DNA of 32,620 nucleotides from Gammaproteobacteria bacterium (GTDB lineage Bacteria > Pseudomonadota > Gammaproteobacteria > JAJFKO01): positions 1-32,620 of the forward strand of contig JANQRR010000031.1 in NCBI GenBank assembly GCA_028284465.1, given 5' to 3'. Below, piece by piece: positions 1 to 7,174 of this stretch (its first letter is position 1; every line of letters starts with the position of its first letter). Under the pieces are notes generated by a model that had not been told where the DNA came from, made no database searches, and was given only the letters and a program-made list of their open reading frames with translations. The translations under genes were made by a program, and so were the position numbers.

Positions 1-432
1 ACTGCTGCTAAGCGCAAAACAACGGCTAAGCGCAGAACAACAAAACGTAAAGTAACTGCTAAGCGTAAGACCGCTGCAAAACGTAGAACGGGTGCCAAAC
101 GCAAAACAGCTGCTAAACGCAAAACCAGTGCTAAGCGCAAAACTGCTGCTAAGCGCAAAACAACGGCTAAGCGCAAAACTGCTGCTAAGCGTAAAACTCG
201 CGCTAAACGTAAAACAGCTACTAAGCGTAAAACCCGCGCTAAACGTAAAACAGCTGCTAAGCGTAAAACCGCTACTAAGCGCAAAACTCGTGCTAAGCGT
301 AAAACCGCTACCAAGCGCAAAACTCGTGCTAAGCGTAAAACCGCTACCAAGCGTAAAACTCGCGCTAAGCGTAAAACCGCTGCTAAAACGACTGTCAAAC
401 GTCGTCGCCGCAGAAGAAGAAGAGCTGCTTAA
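1..432 (+). CDS. Histone H1-like Lys/Arg/Ala/Thr-repeat protein, 3' part
   Basis: Reading from base 1 in frame 1 gives an open frame that ends at TAA 430-432; the 5' end lies outside the window. The product is almost only Lys, Arg, Ala and Thr, built from a six-residue unit of the type AAKRKT (18 bp in DNA), repeated over 20 times with Ala/Thr/Arg/Ser changes at two positions. It ends in a run of about eight Arg, then Ala-Ala. This composition is that of bacterial histone H1-like nucleoid proteins (Chlamydia Hc2, Bordetella BpH1 and AlgP tail types), which bind DNA without sequence specificity. A second open frame over the same repeat (92-493) reads as a Leu/Lys repeat and is a shadow. Family assignment is by composition only. 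The repeat tract is likely to vary in length between strains. Confidence 0.8.
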   Translation, partial: TAAKRKTTAKRRTTKRKVTAKRKTAAKRRTGAKRKTAAKRKTSAKRKTAAKRKTTAKRKTAAKRKTRAKRKTATKRKTRAKRKTAAKRKTATKRKTRAKRKTATKRKTRAKRKTATKRKTRAKRKTAAKTTVKRRRRRRRRAA

Positions 433-456
433 TGTATTAAGTAGATTTTCTAATGC

Positions 457-485
457 AAAAAGCCTCCCTCGGGAGGTTTTTTGTT
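457..485. terminator. Bidirectional rho-independent terminator
   Basis: A GC-rich stem (CCTCC at 463-467 pairing with GGAGG at 472-476, loop CTCG) is flanked by an A run on the left and a T run on the right, so it can end transcription both ways. It lies between the convergent histone-like gene (stop at 432) and kdsB (stop at 486-488). Confidence 0.85.
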
Positions 486-1265
486 TTATGTAAAGTAATT
501 ACGCACCCGTGCCAAATCTGCGGCAGTATCCACTCCAGGGAGATCAGCTTCACAAGCATCAGCAACATAGATTTTCTTGCCATACCATAAAGCCCGCAAC
601 TGCTCCAACTTTTCTAATTCTTCTAATGCACAAGGAGACCAATTCACAAACGTTTGTAATAGTTTAACGCGATAAGCATATAAACCAATATGATGTAGAT
701 GTAACTGTGGATTAACGCAAGCTGTCGGTGATAATTCTGCGCTAAGTTGAAAATTATCACGATCCCAAGCGATCGCCGCGCGACTGAAATATAATGCCAT
801 GTTATCAGCATCACGCACGACCTTAACAACATTAGGATTAAACAATTCTGTAATTGTTGTTACCGGCATAGCTAATGTCGCGATATCCGCTTTACACTGC
901 GCTTGTAAACAAGTAGCAACTTGCTGAATCAATGCAGATGGCACTAACGGTTTATCACCTTGTAAATTAACAATAATATCATCAGCAGCATAACCTGTTT
1001 TTTTAACTGCTTCGGCAATTCGATCTGTACCCGATTGATGATTTGCTGCAGTCATACAAACATCGGCACCAAAAGCTTGCGCCTGCTGATAAACTTGTTG
1101 ATGATCAGTTGCTATTAACACACTCTTAGCACCACTTGCTAAGGCACGCTCATAGACATGCTGGATCATTGGTTTGCCCGCAATATCAACTAATGCTTTT
1201 CTGGGTAAACGCTGTGATTCATAACGAATGGGGATAACCACTCGAAAAGTTTCTGCTTGGATCAC
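486..1265 (-). CDS. kdsB: 3-deoxy-manno-octulosonate cytidylyltransferase (CMP-Kdo synthetase)
   Basis: This cytosolic enzyme activates Kdo with CTP to CMP-Kdo for lipid A inner-core synthesis. The 259-residue product matches KdsB along its length (E. coli has 248): the N-terminal nucleotide-binding stretch with RYESQRLP and a following Lys, [13 protein letters not shown], the HQSGTDR motif near 76, QGD near 102, FNPNVVKVV and [12 protein letters not shown] in the middle, and the C-terminal [13 protein letters not shown]. One oddity is that the usual QGDEP reads QGDKP (Lys105). The start overlaps the stop of the upstream Trm112-like gene by 4 bp, so the two are probably co-translated, as ycaR and kdsB are in E. 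coli. Confidence 0.93.
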   Translation of the reverse strand: MIQAETFRVVIPIRYESQRLPRKALVDIAGKPMIQHVYERALASGAKSVLIATDHQQVYQQAQAFGADVCMTAANHQSGTDRIAEAVKKTGYAADDIIVNLQGDKPLVPSALIQQVATCLQAQCKADIATLAMPVTTITELFNPNVVKVVRDADNMALYFSRAAIAWDRDNFQLSAELSPTACVNPQLHLHHIGLYAYRVKLLQTFVNWSPCALEELEKLEQLRALWYGKKIYVADACEADLPGVDTAADLARVRNYFT

Positions 1266-1438
1266 GTTATACTCTCTTGTAAACGCCGTGCTTGATCCAC
1301 TAGCATCACTGGAATACCATCACGAATTGGAAACGCCAGCTTATCAAGCCGACAGATCAACTCTTGACGTTGTTTATCATAAAGTAATTCACCTTTACAC
1401 ACAGGACATGCTAAAATCTCAAGTAATTTATTATCCAT
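1262..1438 (-). CDS. Trm112-like / YcaR (UPF0434) small protein
   Basis: A protein of about 58 residues with the Trm112/YcaR pattern: ACPVCKG near the N-terminus, then [20 protein letters not shown]. In eukaryotes Trm112 proteins are small activators of methyltransferases; the bacterial YcaR role is not settled. I chose the ATG at 1438 rather than the TTG two codons upstream (1444), because a GAGAAA tract lies about 9 nt before the ATG and nothing usable precedes the TTG. Only two of the four zinc-ligand Cys of the archetype remain, together with a lone Cys in LICR. It overlaps kdsB by 4 bp, the same neighbour order as in E. coli. Confidence 0.85.
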   Translation of the reverse strand: MDNKLLEILACPVCKGELLYDKQRQELICRLDKLAFPIRDGIPVMLVDQARRLQESIT

Positions 1439-1491
1439 TGCCAATTTCTCATAGAATCAAATGACTTTAAGTATAACGGATTTAGCCAGTT

Positions 1492-2229
1492 ATGACTACG
1501 AACATAGATCACTTTAACATCACCACAGTGCATCCTTCTTGGCTTCCATTATTACAAACAGCTCTACAAGAGTTAGATCCTGCTTACCTTAATTTTTTAT
1601 CCACTAACCATCAATGGCTACCCGGCAAAGATAAAATCTTTAGCGCCTTCTCACTCGCGCTTACTAGCACTCGTTATATATTATTTGGCGAATCGCCCTA
1701 TCCTCGTATCCAATCTGCCAATGGTTATGCTTTCTGGGATAATGCGGTCAATGAAATTTGGGCTGCAAACGGACTCACCAAAGCTGTCAATCGGGCTACA
1801 TCATTACGTAATTTCATCAAAATGCTGTTAGTTGCCAATCATGATTTAACGCTTGCTGATACTTCCCAAATCGCGATAGCCAAACTTAATAAAAAAAACT
1901 ATATCAAGCAGTTAAGTGAATTATTTAAGAATTTAATTGATCATGGATTTTTATTATTGAATGCCTCTCTTGTCCTTAGCGATCAGGCTGTCGCTAAAAA
2001 TGTTCGAGCTTGGCGCCCATTTATGAATAAGTTACTTGAGTTACTTACCCAGCAAAATCCTAATATCCAACTCATCTTATTTGGTCGCCTGGCACAACTG
2101 ATTGAACAGATCCCGGCAGCGCAAGATTACCCGAAAATATGTGCTGAGCACCCTTATAATATTTCGTTTATTGCCAATCGCACTATTCAACAATTCTTTC
2201 GACCTCTAAACTTACTAAAACTTCCGTAA
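1492..2229 (+). CDS. Uracil-DNA-glycosylase-superfamily-like protein
   Basis: The 245-residue product follows the order of family-1 UDG motifs: ILFGESPYP (residues 63-71) where UNG has the water-activating GQDPYH loop, then SANGYAFWD, then LLLNASL (154-160), then LILFG (194-198), then a His-Pro loop AEHPYN with His220. The order and spacing resemble UNG, but the catalytic Asp position of GQDPYH reads Ser, and the final Ser-Pro of HPSP reads Tyr-Asn. It may be a divergent glycosylase with other chemistry or a non-catalytic relative. It is divergent from the Trm112/kdsB pair, with a 53-bp spacer. No strong ribosome-binding site is visible before the ATG. The superfamily call is fairly safe; enzymatic activity is not. 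Confidence 0.65.
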   Translation: MTTNIDHFNITTVHPSWLPLLQTALQELDPAYLNFLSTNHQWLPGKDKIFSAFSLALTSTRYILFGESPYPRIQSANGYAFWDNAVNEIWAANGLTKAVNRATSLRNFIKMLLVANHDLTLADTSQIAIAKLNKKNYIKQLSELFKNLIDHGFLLLNASLVLSDQAVAKNVRAWRPFMNKLLELLTQQNPNIQLILFGRLAQLIEQIPAAQDYPKICAEHPYNISFIANRTIQQFFRPLNLLKLP

Positions 2230-2275
2230 AAAATATGTTAATATAAGGCTTAATTGTAACCACACAGGTAGCATT

Positions 2276-2944
2276 ATGCGGATCTTATTAGTTGAAGATG
2301 ATGAATTGCTCGGCGATGGTGCGCGCGTTGGGCTTACCCATGAAGGCTATTCGGTTGAATGGCTCAAAGATGGGACCTCTGCTGAACAAGCTATTTTAAA
2401 TGAAGAATTTGACCTTGTGATCCTCGATTTAGGCTTGCCTCGTTTACCTGGCTTAGATTTACTGCAACGCATTCGTAATAAGGGAATCGATATCCCAGTA
2501 TTGATCTTAACTGCCCGTGAAACCGTAGAAGATAGAGTCAAAGGTTTAGATAGCGGTGCCGATGATTATTTAACTAAACCTTTTGATCTTTATGAATTAA
2601 CTGCCCGCGTACGGGCCTTGCTACGCCGCATGAGTAGTGGGCGCAGTGAACAATTACTAACGTACCAAGATATCGAGCTCGACAGTACGTCACATACTGT
2701 GCATCGCAACCAAGAATTGATTAAATTATCGCGCCGTGAATTTGCGCTCCTACAAAAATTACTTGAGCATCCTGGGCGAGTATTATCGCGCGAAGTATTA
2801 ACTCAATGCTTATATGGCTGGGAAGAAGATGTCGACAGCAATGCTCTAGAAGTTCATATCCATAATCTGCGTAAAAAATTTGGCGGCGGCAAATTTATCC
2901 GCACCATTCGCGGCGTGGGTTATATGGTTGAAAAAGAAAAATGA
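2276..2944 (+). CDS. OmpR-family response regulator, QseB/PmrA type
   Basis: A 222-residue DNA-binding regulator. The receiver domain (1-115) has the acidic pair VEDDE at 6-10, phospho-acceptor Asp51 in VILDLGLP, Thr79 in LILTARE and Lys101 in YLTKPF. The winged-helix output domain (about 125-220) ends with SNALEVHIHNLRKK and the IRTIRGVGYMVE wing typical of OmpR regulators. The sequence resembles QseB/PmrA (start MRILLVEDDELLGDG). In Legionella and Coxiella the PmrA member of this group controls type IVB effector genes; whether this one does is inference. Its stop overlaps the kinase start by 4 bp (ATGA). Confidence 0.92.
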   Translation: MRILLVEDDELLGDGARVGLTHEGYSVEWLKDGTSAEQAILNEEFDLVILDLGLPRLPGLDLLQRIRNKGIDIPVLILTARETVEDRVKGLDSGADDYLTKPFDLYELTARVRALLRRMSSGRSEQLLTYQDIELDSTSHTVHRNQELIKLSRREFALLQKLLEHPGRVLSREVLTQCLYGWEEDVDSNALEVHIHNLRKKFGGGKFIRTIRGVGYMVEKEK

Positions 2945-4341
2945 ACCCCTCAATCCGTAAATACTTATTAGTTAATCTCTTGTTAGGCGTTACTATTGTT
3001 ATCCTGTTAACTGCTATCGTAAATTATTATCTCGCACAGCATGATATCGAGCGTCATTTAGACATCTTGCTTAGCCAGTCGGCTTACTCTATCGATGCTT
3101 TGATAAGTGACGATATTAGCCAACGCAATTTATCAAAACTGCAATCACAAGTTAAAGAGATTTCCCGCAATGTCAGAAAAGCTTTAAAGAAAATTCGCAA
3201 AGAAACTGAGGTGCCTTACCGCAATACATTTGAATTCCAGATCTGGAATGCTGCAGGCAAAATGATTTTACATACCAAAAAAGCTCCAGCGATAGATCTT
3301 ATCAATGCACCTACGGGTTTTAGTATAAAAACCTATGATCACATTCCATGGCGAATTTTCAAACTACACAACCAGAAAACTGGGATTTCAATCCTAGTTG
3401 CAGAACGCTTTAACACTCGGCATGCTTTGGGCAGACGGATCACTAATGACTATCTATTAACAATTTTATTCGCCTATCCATTGCTCGGGCTTTTGATTTG
3501 GTGCATCGTGGGCCGTGGACTAGGCAGTTTGAAGCGGGTTACTAATGAATTATCGCACCGTGACCCAAGTTACTTAGAACCTGTTGACACTCAATCGGTA
3601 CCAGTTGAAATCAAACCTTTAGTTGATGAGCTCAATGAATTATTCCTGCGTTTGCAGCAAGCTTTCGGGCGCGAAAAACGCTTCGCGAGTGACGCTGCTC
3701 ATGAATTGCGAACCCCGCTTGCGGCGCTAAAAACTCAAGCCCAAGTCGCGTTAAAATCAGCTAACACGCAAGAAAAACATGCTACTCTCATTAAAGTACT
3801 TTCTGGAGTCGATCGTTGTACCCACATTGTCGAACAATTGCTTACCTTAAGCCGCTTAGTACCAGAAGCATCAACTTTACATGATATTACCAAACTTAAC
3901 CTACCTCACTTGATCACCGAGGTACTTGCAGAATTAGCACCAACCGCTGTAGACAAACAAATTGATATTGAACTTATTGCTGATGATCAAGATATTAACA
4001 TTATGGGTAACACCACTGCTATTACAATCTTGGCACGTAATCTCATTGATAATGCTATTCGTTACACCCCTGAAGGTGGGCAAATAAAAGTGTTTGTCTT
4101 TGCCGAAGGTGATAAAGCAACGATCCGCGTCCAAGACAATGGCCCTGGAATTCCTGCTGAATTACGTGCCCGCGTGTTTGAACGTTTTTATCGTGTGCTT
4201 GGTAATAAAAGCCCCGGCAGTGGTTTAGGATTAGCTATTGTGCAACAAATTGCGAGCTTTCATAATGCCACAGTAACACTGAGTGAGCCGGAGAGTGGTA
4301 CTGGGTTGGTTGTTGATATCACGTTTCCGAAAATTAATTAG
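2941..4341 (+). CDS. Sensor histidine kinase, QseC/PmrB type
   Basis: A 466-residue inner-membrane kinase partnered with the regulator directly upstream. TM1 is at about 8-31, a periplasmic region of about 140 residues follows, and TM2 is at about 171-191. A HAMP-like linker leads to the dimerisation and phospho-acceptor helix DAAHELRTPLAALK, with His254. The ATPase domain shows the N box (ARNLIDNAIRYTPEGG), the G1 box (DNGPGIP), the F box (FERFYR) and the G2 box (GSGLGLAIV). All catalytic boxes are intact. The H-box wording DAAHELRTPL is that of QseC/PmrB kinases. The periplasmic domain gives no clue to the signal. Downstream sequence goes straight into REP-like repeats with no clear terminator. 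Confidence 0.92.
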   Translation: MNPSIRKYLLVNLLLGVTIVILLTAIVNYYLAQHDIERHLDILLSQSAYSIDALISDDISQRNLSKLQSQVKEISRNVRKALKKIRKETEVPYRNTFEFQIWNAAGKMILHTKKAPAIDLINAPTGFSIKTYDHIPWRIFKLHNQKTGISILVAERFNTRHALGRRITNDYLLTILFAYPLLGLLIWCIVGRGLGSLKRVTNELSHRDPSYLEPVDTQSVPVEIKPLVDELNELFLRLQQAFGREKRFASDAAHELRTPLAALKTQAQVALKSANTQEKHATLIKVLSGVDRCTHIVEQLLTLSRLVPEASTLHDITKLNLPHLITEVLAELAPTAVDKQIDIELIADDQDINIMGNTTAITILARNLIDNAIRYTPEGGQIKVFVFAEGDKATIRVQDNGPGIPAELRARVFERFYRVLGNKSPGSGLGLAIVQQIASFHNATVTLSEPESGTGLVVDITFPKIN

Positions 4342-4377
4342 CCGTCATTGCCAGCGCTGGAATTAAATCATGATTAT

Positions 4378-4510
4378 TTAGCGATGTCATCGTCATTGCG
4401 AGGAGTGTAACGACGAAGCAATCCAGCGCTACCGTCATTGCGAGGAGTGCAACGACGAAGCAATCCAGCGCTACCGTCATTGCGAGGAGTGCAACGACGA
4501 AGCAATCCAG
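4378..4510 (+). repeat. Three tandem REP-like units, left arm of an inverted repeat
   Basis: Three direct copies of a 36-bp unit (4391-4426, 4433-4468, 4475-4510), which begins CGTCATTGCGAGGAGTG and ends GAAGCAATCCAG, separated by a 6-bp linker CGCTAC. Within a unit, CGTCATTG can pair with CAACGACG to make a hairpin. Positions 4378-4468 are repeated inverted at 4835-4925 with 89 of 91 bases identical. A shortened unit with its middle missing lies just before, at 4343-4360. Confidence 0.9.
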
Positions 4511-4518
4511 AGTATTCT

Positions 4519-4812
4519 CTACAACAAATCATTATATAAATCTCTCCAATCTGGATTAATGCTTCCAATAAGCGTTAACTTCTTTTTTCGAGAACCACTT
4601 TTAATCTGTTTTTCTCTTGCTATTGCATCGAGCATATTCTCATATTGCTCATAATAAACTAACTTTTTACAGCCATAATATTTTGTAAACCCCTCTGATT
4701 GTTCTTCTTTTTGTTGATAAACACGCTTTATTAAATTACTCGTTACACCTGTATAAAGTGTACCATTACGTTTATTTGTCATGATATAAATAGCTGGTTT
4801 ACGTTCTAACAT
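4519..4812 (-). CDS. GIY-YIG domain nuclease (UPF0213/YhbQ-like)
   Basis: The 97-residue product is one GIY-YIG domain: AIYIMTNKRNGTLYTGVTS holds the two motif tyrosines (Tyr9, Tyr20), Arg30 lies in LIKR, and the catalytic Glu68 lies in AIAREKQIKSGSR. All key residues are present, so it should be able to cut DNA. There is no other domain, as usual for this family. The gene is the only content between two 91-bp inverted repeats made of REP-like units, and the block interrupts a pilX-like gene, so it behaves like cargo of, or an agent for, a mobile repeat. Its cellular role is not known from the sequence. Confidence 0.85.
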   Translation of the reverse strand: MLERKPAIYIMTNKRNGTLYTGVTSNLIKRVYQQKEEQSEGFTKYYGCKKLVYYEQYENMLDAIAREKQIKSGSRKKKLTLIGSINPDWRDLYNDLL

Positions 4813-4834
4813 TGTTAATTCCTTAAATAAGTTT

Positions 4835-4925
4835 CTGGATTGCTTCGTCGTTACACTCCTCGCAATGACGGTAGCGCTGGATTGCTTCGTCGTTGCACTC
4901 CTCGCAATGACGATGACATCGCTAA
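4835..4925 (-). repeat. Two REP-like units, right arm of the inverted repeat
   Basis: Two reverse-oriented 36-bp units (4835-4870, 4877-4912) plus 13 bp of flank. Read on the minus strand, they match 4378-4468 with two T/C differences, placed reciprocally in the two units. Weaker similarity runs on for about 20 bp outside both arms (around 4364 and 4940). Confidence 0.9.
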
Positions 4926-5066
4926 GTCATGATGACTTAGTTTCAGCTCCACGATACTCGTTTGCATACTGGTTAATGCCAACAGTGAAAATATCGATAA
5001 GAAAATTAATACTGTTACTAAGATAAATCCATGTTGTGCTAGTTCGTTGCTATTGCCATGTTCCAT
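4851..5066 (-). pseudogene. PilX-like minor pilin gene, 3' part lost to a repeat insertion
   Basis: The frame opens with a short basic-free leader and a prepilin-like cleavage region HGFILVTVLIFLSIF, a long hydrophobic helix, then SMQTSIVELKLS, as in PilX proteins (normally about 170-200 residues). After roughly 47 residues the reading frame enters the REP-like arm at 4925 and continues only as repeat translation to a stop at 4851. No remaining pilX sequence is found beyond the cassette. It overlaps the end of pilW by 28 bp, the usual tight pilVWX arrangement. The PilX assignment rests on position and the N-terminal helix. Confidence 0.65.
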
Positions 5067-5647
5067 GCTTGATAATACCTCCCATCAGTTTTAATGATAA
5101 TCTTGTTATTATATTTTATTCTTTGTGGCTGTTTGCGAACCACCCCCGCACTCACTAATAATAATTTTATTCTCACCAGACAAACTTCGTTACTGTCGCA
5201 ATAGTTAAGCTGCAAATGCATATTGTCAACACCAGGCACTAATTCTGCTGTATGTTGGATCATATCAGTTTGATATAAAGCACTGATAATATTGCCACGC
5301 GGATCACGCCGAGCAGTACGAGCAACGTAAATAAATACCCTATTATCCGAATCTTGAATTTGCAGAATGTCACTATTTGGGATTATGCGGTTACGCATTG
5401 ACACTGGCAACTCAGCAATACTATTTGCGGTTGCAACATAGCTGCGAATTGTTTTTTTATCTTTATCTGCAGCAATTTTATCCGTCAATAAGTAATTAAT
5501 AATACGTGCATGTTCTTGCAACCTGGCCAACGCATGGATCATAATGAAATCATATTTATGATGCTGATAAAAATTAGTGACCCCAAACATAAGTAGCATG
5601 CTCAGCAGTAAACTTATCATTACTTCTATCAATGAGAATCCCAACAT
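5039..5647 (-). CDS. pilW: Type IV pilus minor pilin, PilW-like
   Basis: A 202-residue prepilin: MLGFSLIEVMISLLLSMLLMF gives the Gly/Phe peptidase site, Glu at mature position 5 and the hydrophobic assembly helix. The rest is a beta-rich globular part with a Cys pair near residues 157 and 164 (NYCDSNEVCLV). It is shorter than typical PilW proteins (often over 300). It lies between pilV and the broken pilX in the canonical order. Minor pilins prime pilus assembly in the inner membrane, but the loss of pilX and the absence of pilY1 and pilE beside it make function at this locus doubtful. Confidence 0.75.
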   Translation of the reverse strand: MLGFSLIEVMISLLLSMLLMFGVTNFYQHHKYDFIMIHALARLQEHARIINYLLTDKIAADKDKKTIRSYVATANSIAELPVSMRNRIIPNSDILQIQDSDNRVFIYVARTARRDPRGNIISALYQTDMIQHTAELVPGVDNMHLQLNYCDSNEVCLVRIKLLLVSAGVVRKQPQRIKYNNKIIIKTDGRYYQAWNMAIATN

Positions 5648-5732
5648 AAGAATAACAGAGTAACTAAAAGCACTCTAAAATAAAACTAATATCACATATT
5701 TATTGAGATCACTGAGGTAATGTCTCATGTTA

Positions 5733-6098
5733 CTAATCCCGAGCGCGTATAATCTCTAACTGCAATTTTTGTCGTTTATTCTGATCGATACCATAAGCAC
5801 GAGCATACCAACTCAACAATACTCGATAATGAAAACCACTAACACTCACTGAACTCTGACCTTGCGGAAACCGTTCTCGATTAACTGCATTCCAATGCTG
5901 GATTTCACCTGCTAATTGATCTTGTGGTAACGTTTTAATGATCGCTGTAATTGATCGAAGTCGGACACTTGCTAGAGTTTGTAAATATGCTTCATGAATG
6001 TTAATCATCGCTGCTACTTGCAATTTCGCTAATGCCAGTAACCCTACGCTTAAAATAAATAAGCTAATTAGTACTTCCAACAAACTAAAGCCTTTCAT
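5733..6098 (-). CDS. pilV: Type IV pilus minor pilin, PilV-like
   Basis: A 121-residue prepilin that starts MKGFSLLEVLISLFILSVG: a Gly/Phe cleavage site, Glu5 of the mature protein and a long hydrophobic helix with GLLALAKLQ, the usual PilV signature. The remainder is a short globular part ending RARD. It is 85 bp upstream of pilW on the same strand. No fimT/gspH-type gene precedes it; instead there are REP-like repeats and the divergent HMG-CoA lyase gene. Confidence 0.8.
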   Translation of the reverse strand: MKGFSLLEVLISLFILSVGLLALAKLQVAAMINIHEAYLQTLASVRLRSITAIIKTLPQDQLAGEIQHWNAVNRERFPQGQSSVSVSGFHYRVLLSWYARAYGIDQNKRQKLQLEIIRARD

Positions 6099-6135
6099 AT
6101 GTCCTCTATTTTTGAGTTTATTTTTAATTAATTTT

Positions 6136-6210
6136 CTGGATTGCTTCGTCGTTGCACTCCTCGCAATGACGTGACTGAATTACTTTGCCGTTGTACTCCT
6201 CGCAATGACG
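6136..6210 (-). repeat. REP-like pair between pilV and the HMG-CoA lyase gene
   Basis: One full reverse-oriented 36-bp unit (6136-6171) is followed by a degenerate copy (about 6175-6210) that keeps the CTCCTCGCAATGACG end. It sits in the divergent spacer of 173 bp. Confidence 0.85.
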
Positions 6211-6271
6211 AAAGGGTATACCTAGCCCAATGAACAAGTTACAATAATAATAATAACATTAGGAAATGCCA

Positions 6272-7174
6272 ATGACTGCATCAGGAAAAATAAAAATTGT
6301 CGAAGTAGGTCCCCGTGATGGCTTACAAAACGAACCCATGATGGTACCTGCTGCAATTAAAATTGAATTGATCGAAAGATTAGCACAGGCCGGCTGTAAA
6401 ACTATTGAAGCCACCAGTTTTGTTGCTCCTGACAGGATCCCACAACTTGCCGATCATGAAGAAGTTTTTACCAGCATTAAACCATATCCTGATGTTAGTT
6501 ATCCTGTGCTAGTGCCTAACATGCGTGGTTTCAATAATGCTTTGGCAGCTGGCGTTAAAGAAATTTCAGTGTTTGGCGCAGCCTCAGAAACCTTTTCCCA
6601 AAAAAATATTAATTGCTCGATTGGCGAAAGCATACAACGTTTCACCAAAGTCATCACCGCTGCGAAAGCACATGACATGAAAGTACGAGGTTATGTTTCC
6701 TGTGTGTTAGGCTGCCCGTATGAAGGTGAGATCAGACCGCAAGTAGTTGCCGATCTTGCTGGGCAATTATATGATCTTGGCTGCTATGAAATTTCTCTTG
6801 GTGACACAATTGGCGTAGGCACAGCAAAAAAAGCGCAAAAACTTATTGATATCGTTAGTCAAAAAGTACCTATCAATTATCTTGCTGCACACTTTCATGA
6901 CACTTATGGTCAAGCACTTGCAAATTTATTTGCAGTCATTCAACTCGGCATACGCATTATTGATAGTGCAGTGGGCGGTTTAGGTGGTTGCCCTTATGCT
7001 GTTGGTGCCAGCGGTAATGTTGCCACCGAAGATGTCATTTATATGTTAAACGGTTTAGGATTCAACACAGGAGTTGATCTGCAGAAATTAATTAAAGCTA
7101 GTTATTTCATCAATGATTATTTAAACCGTAAACCTACTTCTAAAGTTGCATTAGCATATTTAAGGAAAATTTAG
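6272..7174 (+). CDS. Hydroxymethylglutaryl-CoA lyase
   Basis: Splits HMG-CoA into acetoacetate and acetyl-CoA, the last step of leucine breakdown and a ketone-body source. About 300 residues, as usual for bacterial enzymes. Seen motifs are EVGPRDGLQNE at the start (catalytic Arg and metal-binding Asp), EATSFV, AHFHDTYGQA (metal His pair) and the loop GGLGGCPYAVGASGN with the catalytic Cys. The second ATG (6272) is preferred over the first (6266), because AGGA at 6261-6264 is 7 nt from the second and only 1 nt from the first. The stop overlaps the next start (TAGTG), so it is translated with the CoA synthetase. Confidence 0.93.
   Translation: MTASGKIKIVEVGPRDGLQNEPMMVPAAIKIELIERLAQAGCKTIEATSFVAPDRIPQLADHEEVFTSIKPYPDVSYPVLVPNMRGFNNALAAGVKEISVFGAASETFSQKNINCSIGESIQRFTKVITAAKAHDMKVRGYVSCVLGCPYEGEIRPQVVADLAGQLYDLGCYEISLGDTIGVGTAKKAQKLIDIVSQKVPINYLAAHFHDTYGQALANLFAVIQLGIRIIDSAVGGLGGCPYAVGASGNVATEDVIYMLNGLGFNTGVDLQKLIKASYFINDYLNRKPTSKVALAYLRKI

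Noticed and set aside
92..493. Leu/Lys-repeat reading frame with an ATG
   Set aside because: It is an out-of-frame reading of the 18-bp repeat of the histone-like gene and runs through the terminator; the frame ending at 432 has the meaningful composition.
4391..4510. Regularly spaced repeats that could suggest a CRISPR array
   Set aside because: The spacer is only 6 bp and identical each time, the units occur singly and inverted elsewhere, and no cas gene is present.
4374..4568. 64-codon frame repeating LLRRCTPRNDGSAG
   Set aside because: It is a translation of the REP-like units and has no family resemblance.
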